Source: Bacillota bacterium
Lineage (GTDB): Bacteria > Bacillota > Clostridia > Christensenellales > CAG-138
Assembly (NCBI GenBank): GCA_023396535.1
Contig: JAEWWD010000212.1
Coordinates: 1 to 18,152, forward strand
Direction: 5' to 3'
DNA length: 18,152 nt
Shown: positions 1-5,753 of the stretch, one piece after another
Layout of the letters: each line of letters starts with the position of its first letter
How positions within the stretch are numbered: the stretch's first letter is position 1
Notes under the pieces: model-generated
Seen by the model: only the letters and a program-made list of their open reading frames with translations
Told to the model about the DNA's origin: nothing
Database searches by the model: none
Position numbers and translations under genes: made by a program

Positions 1-43
1 GTATTCAGGTTTTTGCCGCCAAGCCTGGTCTTATTGCCCGGTG

Positions 44-2083
44 CTAAATCTTCATAGCGGTTTCATAGGCCGCCCAGATGGCGTCCATTACATTGGTGGG
101 CTGCTTTGCGTCGCCGATCAAATGCACGTTCCCGTCCGCTACCTCCCGGTACAGCGCATCGTTACTGGTGTATCCCACGGAAACCACGATGTGATCGGCC
201 TTAATCTCGTGCTTTTGAGGGATGCCCTGCGGACCAACCGCAAACATCAGCTTGGCTCGGTTGGCAATGTTGGGATAGTTCTTGATCGTTTCGATCACGG
301 TTGCCACGCCGTTCTCATAACTTTTTACCACCGCGTTTTTGATGACGGTCACATGATAGTAATCCAAAAGCTCCATCAGCATATTGTAGTTCGCGGCGGA
401 TAAACCAAACGCGTTGAGTATGGTTTCCGTCATTTCGACGATGCTTACCTTCTTGCCCTTGCGCGCCAATTCATAGGCGATTTCACAGCCGGTAAGGCCG
501 CCGCCGACGATAAGCACATTCTCTCCCTCAACATCCTTGTGGCGCAGGGTATCGATGGCGTAAGTGACGTTCGGTGAGTCGAAGCCCGGTATGTTCAGCC
601 TGCGCTCCGTAGCGCCGGTGGCGATGAACACTTCGTCGAAGCCGCCCTTTTGTATATCCGCGGCGGTCACTTCGCTGTTCATATGGATGCCGATATTGAG
701 ATCCCGCATTTGTTTCTTATACCAGGCGAGCAGCTTCTTATCTTCATCCTTGAAATCCGGCGTAGTCGCAGCTACAAATACGCCGCCGAGCTCTCCCGTT
801 TTTTCATATAGTTCCACCGAGTGGCCGCGCAGTGCGCAAACGCGCGCGGCTTCCATGCCGCCCAGCCCGCCGCCGACCACAAGCACTCTCTTTTTTACCT
901 CGGCAGGCTGCAGCGCATAGCTCTTTTCCCGGCCGCACGATGGGTTGACGGCGCAACTGATGTCCTTGCCCTGGAATATACGCCCCAGGCACCCCTGATG
1001 GCAACTGATGCAGGGACGCACGTCGTCCAGCTTGCCTTCTCTGAATTTATTGGCCGCCTCAGGGTCCGCAAGCAGCGGGCGGCCCATTCCCATCATGTCG
1101 ATTCGTCCATCCGCAATAGCCTGTTCCGCGAGCTCGGGATCGTCAAATCGGCCGGCGCATACGACAGGAATGTCCACAACGGCCTTCACGCGCGCGACAT
1201 CCTGAAGGTTGCATGCCTTGGGCATATACATGGGTGGATGCGACCAATACCACGCGTCATAGGTGCCGTTGTCGCAGTTGAGCATATCGTAGCCGGCTTC
1301 CTGAAATTTCTTTGCGATAATGAGGCTTTCCTCCATATCGCGTCCGAATTCCACAAAGTCTTCTCCCGGCAGCGCGCCGCGATTGAAGCCCTTCGTATAG
1401 CTTTTCACGCTGTAACGCAGCGAGACGGGAAAATCCTTCCCGCATTTCGCTTTGATAGCCTGCACGATTTCTACGGGGAACCGCATGCGGTTTTCAAGAC
1501 TTCCGCCGTATTCGTCGGTACGACCGTTCATCGACGCGATGACAAACTGATCCAGCAGATAGCCTTCGTGCACGGCATGAATCTCCACGCCGTCTCCCCC
1601 GCCCTGCTTCACGCAGTAAGCGCTCTCGGCAAAATTCTTGATATAGGCCTTTATTTCATCCTTTGTGATAGCCCTGTTCTTTTTGGTCGGATCCCATACG
1701 TTCTGAATCTCCGCGGGGGCAGGGGTCAGGCTTTCGTTGCCGTGTCCGGATCGACCGGTCAGCGCGGTTAACTGTATGAAAATCTTTCCGCCCTGCTCGT
1801 GCACACCGTCCGTTAAGTACCGTATATTTTTTACGAATGCCTCCGGGTTACGGATAAAGAATATGGGATTGGGGACGATCGGAATAAGGCCGGTGATGAT
1901 GAGGCCGGTTCCGCCTTTTGCGCGCTCGATGTAATAATCCGCGCCGTCTTTCGTATAGGCGCCTGAACTCAAATCCATCAGACGTGGGGAAAAAACGCCC
2001 ATCGGCATCATGGCAATGCGGTTCTTTACCTCTATGCCGCCGATTTTGATAGGAGAAAACAGATGTTTGTACGGTGCGGGCAT
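44..2083 (-). CDS. Old Yellow Enzyme-type Fe-S flavoprotein (2,4-dienoyl-CoA reductase / BaiCD-BaiH / enoate reductase group)
   Basis: Probably a cytosolic NAD(P)H-dependent reductase of C=C bonds, or the reverse oxidation, in an enoyl, bile-acid or aromatic acid substrate. Seen in the 679-aa product: an N-terminal FMN TIM barrel (about 1-350) with the family stretch IHAVHEGYLLDQF near 168-180 and RTDEYGGSLENR. A [4Fe-4S] motif C-x2-C-x3-C-x11-C sits at C358/C361/C365/C377. The C-terminal FAD/NAD half has two dinucleotide-binding motifs, VVGGGLGGMEAA (about 402) and LIVGGGLTGCEIA (about 524). Length matches FadH, BaiCD and BaiH (roughly 640-680 aa). The ATG at 2083 is preferred because AAAGGA lies about 10 nt upstream. 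The in-frame ATG at 2095 nearly touches that site and would add 4 residues. It is divergent from a TetR gene, its likely regulator. The substrate cannot be read from the sequence; the fold is sure. Confidence 0.9.
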   Translation of the reverse strand: MPAPYKHLFSPIKIGGIEVKNRIAMMPMGVFSPRLMDLSSGAYTKDGADYYIERAKGGTGLIITGLIPIVPNPIFFIRNPEAFVKNIRYLTDGVHEQGGKIFIQLTALTGRSGHGNESLTPAPAEIQNVWDPTKKNRAITKDEIKAYIKNFAESAYCVKQGGGDGVEIHAVHEGYLLDQFVIASMNGRTDEYGGSLENRMRFPVEIVQAIKAKCGKDFPVSLRYSVKSYTKGFNRGALPGEDFVEFGRDMEESLIIAKKFQEAGYDMLNCDNGTYDAWYWSHPPMYMPKACNLQDVARVKAVVDIPVVCAGRFDDPELAEQAIADGRIDMMGMGRPLLADPEAANKFREGKLDDVRPCISCHQGCLGRIFQGKDISCAVNPSCGREKSYALQPAEVKKRVLVVGGGLGGMEAARVCALRGHSVELYEKTGELGGVFVAATTPDFKDEDKKLLAWYKKQMRDLNIGIHMNSEVTAADIQKGGFDEVFIATGATERRLNIPGFDSPNVTYAIDTLRHKDVEGENVLIVGGGLTGCEIAYELARKGKKVSIVEMTETILNAFGLSAANYNMLMELLDYYHVTVIKNAVVKSYENGVATVIETIKNYPNIANRAKLMFAVGPQGIPQKHEIKADHIVVSVGYTSNDALYREVADGNVHLIGDAKQPTNVMDAIWAAYETAMKI

Positions 2084-2147
2084 GTCGTTTTCCATCCTTT
2101 CTGTATGAGATATGAAGTGCCTCCCTGATTTGATAAAAGAGTATCAC

Positions 2148-2169
2148 ATATTGAAACATTACACAATAT
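2148..2169. promoter_or_regulatory. Candidate TetR operator dyad between divergent genes
   Basis: A 6-bp inverted repeat, ATATTG-N10-CAATAT, lies in the 185-bp divergent region. It covers the likely -35 region of the leftward flavoprotein gene, whose extended -10 (TGTGATACT on the minus strand) is near 2138-2146. Position and size fit an operator of the adjacent TetR-type protein. The assignment is inference from location only. Confidence 0.4.
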
Positions 2170-2226
2170 ACAGAACATCATTCGCCGAATTTTATTCTGT
2201 CGATCGTCTGGCACACTAGAGGTGCG

Positions 2227-2256
2227 TTGAATTCTATATAAGTTTTATGGTATGCT
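2227..2256 (+). promoter_or_regulatory. Probable sigma-70 promoter of the TetR gene
   Basis: TTGAAT (2227-2232), an 18-bp spacer and TATGCT (2251-2256) lie about 25 bp before the tetR-like start codon, so the leader would be short. The spacing is acceptable and both hexamers are near consensus. Confidence 0.5.
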
Positions 2257-2280
2257 TTTATTGCCCGGGAGGTAAAAACC

Positions 2281-2868
2281 ATGAAGCGCACGAACAGACA
2301 GATGCAGGCCGCCGCAACCAAACAAAAGATATTCAGCCACGCGATCACCCTGTTTGCGGCCAACCCATATGAAAAAATCTCCGTGAGCGACATTTGTACA
2401 TCCGCAGGCGTTTCAATAGGAGCTTTTTATCACCATTTTCAAAACAAGGAGAGCATTCTAAGCGAAGGCTATCGTTTATTTGACGAGTCTCTGGAGCAAA
2501 AGTGGAACAAGCAGCAGCCAATTGTGGGCCGCCAGGGAATAGACTTCCTAATACACGAGCAAATGTATTCCATGCAGGAAATGGGCGCGGCCGCAGCCGC
2601 TCAGTACTTTAAGAACCAGTTGACGGCGCAGGAAAAGTATATTCTGAATAAAGATCGCTTCTTTTATCGGGCTTTGATCGATTGCGTACAGGAAGAAATA
2701 AAAAATGGATGCCTGCATGGAGAAGCGCATAGTATGGCGGACGATATACTGAGCCTATGCCGCGGCACAATTTACGATTGGTGCCTGCATAGCGGCCAAT
2801 ACGATCTCATTGCGCAAGGGAAGCGAGTATTGGAAATGATACTCGCCTATTATAGCCGCAGTCTCTGA
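2281..2868 (+). CDS. TetR/AcrR family transcriptional regulator
   Basis: A 195-aa one-component regulator. The N-terminal helix-turn-helix is clear: after a basic start, ISVSDICTSAGVSIGAFYHH at about 37-56 is followed by FQNKESIL, the classic TetR_N pattern. The helical C-terminal part (about 70-195) should bind a ligand and dimerise but has no recognisable specificity. The ATG at 2281 has GGGAGGT at 2267-2273. The gene is divergent from the flavoprotein gene, so it most likely represses that gene and possibly itself, with the flavoprotein's substrate or a related compound as inducer. That role is inferred from arrangement. No terminator was recognised between this gene and bioY. Confidence 0.88.
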   Translation: MKRTNRQMQAAATKQKIFSHAITLFAANPYEKISVSDICTSAGVSIGAFYHHFQNKESILSEGYRLFDESLEQKWNKQQPIVGRQGIDFLIHEQMYSMQEMGAAAAAQYFKNQLTAQEKYILNKDRFFYRALIDCVQEEIKNGCLHGEAHSMADDILSLCRGTIYDWCLHSGQYDLIAQGKRVLEMILAYYSRSL

Positions 2869-2911
2869 GATTAGATAAAGACATAAAACACGGTATTGCG
2901 CAATGGCTTCT

Positions 2912-2952
2912 CATATTGTAAACTAATATCTATATTACAAGTTTACAATATG
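2912..2952. promoter_or_regulatory. BirA operator (biotin box) of bioY
   Basis: A long perfect dyad: CATATTGTAAAC at 2912-2923 and its exact complement GTTTACAATATG at 2941-2952. The core TTGTAAACT-N15-AGTTTACAA matches the known BirA operator form TTGTAAACC-N14-16-GGTTTACAA. It overlaps a possible -10 (TAAACT 2919-2924, with TTGCGC at 2896-2901), and its right edge abuts the bioY Shine-Dalgarno AGGT (2953-2956). Biotin-bound BirA should therefore block initiation. This implies a bifunctional BirA (HTH plus ligase) elsewhere in the genome. Confidence 0.9.
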
Positions 2953-2963
2953 AGGTACTAAAC

Positions 2964-3521
2964 ATGAAAATGGATCTGCGTACGATGCTCTTTGCCGCCA
3001 TGTTTACCGCGCTGACAGCGATAGGCGCCTTTATCAAAATACCTATCCCCCCCTATCCCGTTCCTATGACTCTGCAAACGGCGTTCATATTCCTTGCCGG
3101 CCTTTTGCTTCCTGTTCGGGCGGCGTTTCTGTCCCAGGCCGCATATGTGTTGCTGGGTTTGATCGGCATTCCCATATTCACAAGCGGCGGCGGGTTTTCG
3201 TATGTGCTCAATCCCACATTCGGCTATCTGCTGGCATTTCTTTTCTGTGCCCCTCTTACCCGGTACGTCGCTGAAAGAACGCTGTATAAGGGTATGCGTC
3301 TTCGTTTCGCGCTGGGCGGTACCGCCATCATACTTGCCGTTCAAATCTGCGGCGTTGCGTATATGGCGTTCATCTCTTATGTCTATCTGGCCTCCCCGCT
3401 TCCATTTTCGCGGGCGTTGTACTTCATATTGATTTTCCTTCCTTTGGATATGTTCAAGCTCTTCCTCGCGTCGCTCCTGAGCATTCAGCTTAGAAAGCGC
3501 GTCCCCGGCCTGTTTGCGTAA
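2964..3521 (+). CDS. bioY: BioY biotin transporter, substrate-binding S component of an ECF transporter
   Basis: A 185-aa integral membrane protein with about six hydrophobic segments, usual for BioY. Family signatures seen: IPIPPYPVPMTLQT near 26-39 (biotin-pocket loop), LLPVRAAFLSQAAYVLLG near 48-65, and GGGFSYVLNPTFGYLLAF near 75-92. BioY binds biotin in the membrane and either works with the shared EcfA/A'/T module or acts alone; no Ecf genes are nearby. The start at 2964 follows AGGT by 7 nt. The BirA box directly upstream confirms biotin control and supports the assignment independently of protein similarity. The binding-protein gene starts 78 nt downstream on the same strand with no obvious terminator between, so the two may be co-transcribed. 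Confidence 0.95.
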   Translation: MKMDLRTMLFAAMFTALTAIGAFIKIPIPPYPVPMTLQTAFIFLAGLLLPVRAAFLSQAAYVLLGLIGIPIFTSGGGFSYVLNPTFGYLLAFLFCAPLTRYVAERTLYKGMRLRFALGGTAIILAVQICGVAYMAFISYVYLASPLPFSRALYFILIFLPLDMFKLFLASLLSIQLRKRVPGLFA

Positions 3522-3562
3522 CGGGAGCGCGTCAGAATCACGCATGCTGCGCTTGCGGCATA

Positions 3563-3591
3563 CCATATCGGTAGTCAGGTCGATATGGAGG
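3563..3591 (+). promoter_or_regulatory. Hairpin sequestering the ribosome binding site of the binding-protein gene
   Basis: CCATATCG (3563-3570) and CGATATGG (3581-3588) form a perfect 8-bp stem with a 10-nt loop. The last two stem bases are the first two of the Shine-Dalgarno GGAGG (3587-3591) that serves the ATG at 3600. In RNA this could dampen translation relative to bioY; as DNA it could also be an operator. Confidence 0.45.
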
Positions 3592-3599
3592 TAGCATGC

Positions 3600-4589
3600 A
3601 TGAAAAGACTCATTTCTCTGTTGCTGGTGCTCTTGGTGATTTGCACTGCATTTGTAGGCTGCAAGCAGGAGAAGACGCTTCGCACGGTACAACTCAATGA
3701 GGTTACGCGCTCTGTGTTCTATGCGCCGCAATATGTGGCCGCGACGCTGGGATACTTTGCGGAGGAAGGGTTGGAAATCGAAATTACGACAGGGGGCGGT
3801 TCCGATAAGACGATGACCGCTCTGCTGGCCGGCGAAGCGGATATCGGACTGATGGGCCCCGAAACCGGCGTATATGTTGTGAATGAAGGCAAAAAAGACC
3901 ATCCCATTATCGTAGGCCAACTGACCAAACGGGACGGCTCCTTCCTGATGGGCCGTACACAGGAACCCGACTTCGCCTGGGAAAACCTCAAGGGCAAGAC
4001 CATTATCGGCGGGCGCAAAGGCGGCATGCCTTTGATGACGCTTCAGTACGTGTTAAGACAGCACGGGCTGACACCGGGCACAGATGTGGAAGTGATCGAC
4101 AATATCCAATTTAACCTGATGGGCGGCGCATTTGAAGGCGGTACCGGCGACTATGTGACATTGTTTGAACCTACCGCTTCCGCATTCGCGCTGGCCGGAA
4201 AAGGGTATATCGTAGCCAACGTCGGCGAAGCTTCTGGCGAAGTGCCCTACACAACCTATATGGTCAGCCAGAAAACGTTGAAAGATGATCCCAAGCTCGT
4301 GGAAAGCTTCCTCCGCGCAATTTACAAGGCGCAGCAATGGGTGGTAAAAGCGACGGACGAGGAAGTTGCCAAGGCAATGCAGCCCTTCTTCCCCGATACA
4401 AGTATTGAAGTGCTGACCTCGGTTGCACACAACTACCGTACGACCGACTCGTGGAAGAGCGATCCCGTGATGCAGGAACAGGATTTTCAGAGATTGCTTG
4501 AAGTCATTGACGGCTCCGGCGAACTCAAAACAAAGGTAGCCTTTACCGAACTGGTCGACAACAGCATCGCCGAAAAAGTAATGAAGTAA
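3600..4589 (+). CDS. ABC transporter substrate-binding lipoprotein, NMT1/THI5-SsuA/TauA-like
   Basis: A 329-aa lipoprotein anchored outside the membrane. The signal peptide MKRLISLLLVLLVICTAFVG ends in lipobox FVGC (C21). The mature part shows the NMT1/SsuA pattern: YAPQYVAATLGYFAEEGLEI, then LLAGEADIGLMGPE, as in nitrate/sulfonate/taurine/pyrimidine-precursor binding proteins. The ATG at 3600 is chosen over 3585 because GGAGG lies 8 nt before it and the signal peptide starts cleanly there. The usual permease and ATPase genes are absent on both sides, so it must pair with components elsewhere or act as an orphan. Adjacency to bioY hints at a vitamin or vitamin-precursor ligand, but that is inference; a sulfonate or pyrimidine ligand is equally possible. 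Confidence 0.85.
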   Translation: MKRLISLLLVLLVICTAFVGCKQEKTLRTVQLNEVTRSVFYAPQYVAATLGYFAEEGLEIEITTGGGSDKTMTALLAGEADIGLMGPETGVYVVNEGKKDHPIIVGQLTKRDGSFLMGRTQEPDFAWENLKGKTIIGGRKGGMPLMTLQYVLRQHGLTPGTDVEVIDNIQFNLMGGAFEGGTGDYVTLFEPTASAFALAGKGYIVANVGEASGEVPYTTYMVSQKTLKDDPKLVESFLRAIYKAQQWVVKATDEEVAKAMQPFFPDTSIEVLTSVAHNYRTTDSWKSDPVMQEQDFQRLLEVIDGSGELKTKVAFTELVDNSIAEKVMK

Positions 4590-4598
4590 AATCGGCTG

Positions 4599-4769
4599 TC
4601 AGGCTGCCTGATCGTTTCTAAGATCGTAAACATATAACTGGCGTCTGTTCTTACGGGCACGTTCCTTTTCCAGGATACGTGCCTTTTCCTTTGCTTTACG
4701 GGCCCCTTCCCCCAGCATGAGCCCGATCAGAACGCCTGGAAGTACAAAACAGATAATGATGCCCGCCAT
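4599..4769 (-). CDS. Small single-pass membrane protein with charged tail, function unknown
   Basis: A 56-aa product not recognised as a named family. Residues 2-19 (AGIIICFVLPGVLIGLML) form one membrane helix. They are followed by a strongly basic, Lys/Arg/Glu-rich helical segment (about 22-43) and a short polar end. The ATG at 4769 is chosen because AAAGGG lies about 7 nt upstream; an in-frame GTG at 4826 would start inside a terminator hairpin. The gene is divergent from the S24-type regulator and preceded by a GTTTCC-N5-GGAAAC dyad, so regulation by that protein is plausible. The layout recalls lexA with a divergent small membrane stress gene, but there is no LysM domain and no sequence resemblance to YneA is claimed. 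It could be a spurious ORF. Confidence 0.5.
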   Translation of the reverse strand: MAGIIICFVLPGVLIGLMLGEGARKAKEKARILEKERARKNRRQLYVYDLRNDQAA

Positions 4770-4786
4770 TTTAACCGCCCTTTCAT

Positions 4787-4804
4787 AGTTTCCTAATCGG
4801 AAAC
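4787..4804. promoter_or_regulatory. GTTTCC-N5-GGAAAC dyad, candidate operator of the S24-type regulator
   Basis: GTTTCC (4788-4793) and GGAAAC (4799-4804) form a compact 17-bp dyad 18 bp upstream of the small membrane protein start. The ten bases AGTTTCCTAA (4787-4796) recur in reverse complement at 4947-4956, inside a promoter spacer, and GTTTCC recurs at 4993-4998 in the regulator's own promoter. This clustering within about 210 bp suggests binding sites for the regulator encoded alongside. Confidence 0.5.
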
Positions 4805-4814
4805 ATCGTTTGTG

Positions 4815-4837
4815 AATAAAAAGCACGCTATCGTGCC
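4815..4837 (-). terminator. Intrinsic terminator of a short leftward transcript
   Basis: On the minus strand GGCACG-ATAG-CGTGCT (4837 to 4822, one G-T pair) is followed by a T5 run (4822-4818) and ATT. It lies about 110 nt downstream of a perfect leftward promoter and 46 nt before the small membrane protein start. It could end a small RNA or act as an attenuator for that gene. Confidence 0.6.
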
Positions 4838-4926
4838 GTCACAGGAGCAAATAGGTGTCGTAATTGGATACTGTTTCATAACCGCATATCGATCCCGTAT
4901 GCAAACGACTACCTTATCTGGTTTAT
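4816..4926 (-). ncRNA. Candidate small RNA or attenuated leader (about 110 nt)
   Basis: Bounded by a perfect sigma-70 promoter (4933-4961) and an intrinsic terminator (4815-4837), both leftward. The interval has no convincing coding sequence on that strand. The RNA can fold: an outer stem pairs 4906-4913 with 4854-4860 (7 bp, one bulge), an inner hairpin pairs 4898-4902 with 4884-4888, and the terminator hairpin follows. I do not recognise a known riboswitch or sRNA family. It may be a free sRNA or the regulated leader of the downstream small membrane protein. Confidence 0.5.
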
Positions 4927-4932
4927 ACATGC

Positions 4933-4961
4933 ATTATAGTATCCATTTAGGAAACTGTCAA
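4933..4961 (-). promoter_or_regulatory. Perfect-consensus sigma-70 promoter, leftward
   Basis: On the minus strand TTGACA (4961-4956), exactly 17 bp, then TATAAT (4938-4933): a full match to both hexamers and the ideal spacing. The spacer holds GTTTCCTAA, the reverse complement of the GGAAAC-type box at 4947-4956, so a bound regulator would occlude RNA polymerase. The expected start is near 4926. Confidence 0.85.
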
Positions 4962-4982
4962 GCATCCTTTTGCAAATATGAC

Positions 4983-5012
4983 TTGCAATTTGGTTTCCAG
5001 ATGAGATACAAT
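4983..5012 (+). promoter_or_regulatory. Promoter of the XRE/S24 regulator gene
   Basis: TTGCAA (4983-4988), an 18-bp spacer and TACAAT (5007-5012), about 40 bp before the start codon. The spacer contains GTTTCC (4993-4998), the same box found in the opposing promoter, which would allow autoregulation. Confidence 0.65.
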
Positions 5013-5051
5013 ACAAATAGTAAATCGGAAGCATCGATTGTGGAGGACAAT

Positions 5052-5633
5052 ATGAATCGCCTGAAGGAATTGCGCATGCAAAACGGCTATACACAGGATA
5101 TGCTTGGGAATTTCCTTGGCGTACAGAAGGCTGCCATTTGCAAATATGAAACCGGCCGGGCTGTATTGCCGCAGGAAATGTTGCTTCGTCTGGCGGATCT
5201 GTTTTCTGTCAGTACGGACTATATACTGGGCCGCGATGCGACAGCCTCCTCCTTCACCAGCGTCCCCATCGTCGGGCGCGTCCATGCGGGGTTGCCGATA
5301 TTGGCGGAAGAAAATGTGGAAGATCATGTATCTATTCCTTCCGGTGAATTGCAAAATGGCGAGTACTTCTTTATGGAAGTGGAAGGCGACTGCATGACGG
5401 ATGCGCACATTGTGGAAGGCGCGCTCGTTCTAGTACGCATGCAGTCCCATGCGGAAAACGGTCAGATCGCAGTGGTCCGTGTGGGCGACGAAGTCGTGCT
5501 GCGCCGTGTAAAATTGCTTCGTAACCAACTTATTCTTTACCCGGCAAATCCAAATTATGAACCTATGGTTATTGCAAGCGGCGATGTCCAGATTATCGGT
5601 CGTGTAGTGGAAGTTCGCATCAGAGGACTGTAA
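5052..5633 (+). CDS. XRE-family HTH / S24 (LexA-like) regulator with altered catalytic dyad
   Basis: A 193-aa cytosolic repressor-type protein. Residues 1-60 form a Cro/CI-type HTH (TQDMLGNFLGVQKAAICKYE at 14-33). Residues 71-193 form an S24 peptidase fold. The Ala-Gly self-cleavage site is present (VHAG, A79-G80). The nucleophile position in VEGDCM is Cys114 (codon TGC) where LexA-type proteins have Ser. The general-base position in DEVVLRR is Arg151 (CGC) where LexA has Lys. Fold and cleavage site are thus kept while both dyad residues differ. The ATG at 5052 has GGAGG 5 nt upstream; the reading frame is open back to 4812, but that extension crosses the promoters and has no domain. A small leftward membrane gene is divergent, with shared GTTTCC boxes. 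It may be a non-cleavable or slowly cleaving repressor, or respond to a signal other than RecA. Confidence 0.88.
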   Translation: MNRLKELRMQNGYTQDMLGNFLGVQKAAICKYETGRAVLPQEMLLRLADLFSVSTDYILGRDATASSFTSVPIVGRVHAGLPILAEENVEDHVSIPSGELQNGEYFFMEVEGDCMTDAHIVEGALVLVRMQSHAENGQIAVVRVGDEVVLRRVKLLRNQLILYPANPNYEPMVIASGDVQIIGRVVEVRIRGL

Positions 5634-5658
5634 CTTTTATCATCATAATAAATACAAA

Positions 5659-5685
5659 AGCGATGGGCCTTCCGTCGCTTTTTTT
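5659..5685 (+). terminator. Intrinsic terminator of the XRE/S24 regulator
   Basis: AGCGATGG (5659-5666) pairs with CCGTCGCT (5672-5679), one G-T pair, across a 5-nt loop and runs into T7. It is 26 bp after the stop codon. Confidence 0.85.
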
Positions 5686-5718
5686 ATTGCGCGCTTTGAA
5701 ATAATCAACAGGTTTGAA

Positions 5719-5747
5719 TTGTAAATCATACCCTGAGATGCTATAAT
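5719..5747 (+). promoter_or_regulatory. Promoter of the liv operon
   Basis: TTGTAA (5719-5724), exactly 17 bp, then TATAAT (5742-5747), preceded by TGC, giving an extended -10. A second TATAAT at 5780-5785 lacks a good -35. The expected start near 5754 leaves a leader of about 340 nt before livJ. Confidence 0.7.
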
Positions 5748-5753
5748 TCAATA

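Noticed and set aside
821..1771. 316-aa plus-strand ORF opposite the flavoprotein gene
   Set aside because: It is antisense to a well-supported gene, with no ribosome binding site and no recognisable domain.
2958..3920. 320-aa minus-strand ORF over bioY and the binding-protein gene
   Set aside because: It is antisense to two clear genes; the low-complexity His/Arg/Gln-rich product is typical of shadow frames.
4812..5051. 80-residue N-terminal extension of the XRE/S24 frame
   Set aside because: It crosses both promoters and the candidate RNA, has no domain, and a strong GGAGG precedes the ATG at 5052.
4970..5149. 13-bp repeat TTTGCAAATATGA at 4970 and 5137
   Set aside because: The second copy encodes part of the conserved HTH (AICKYE), so it is probably coincidence in AT-rich DNA.
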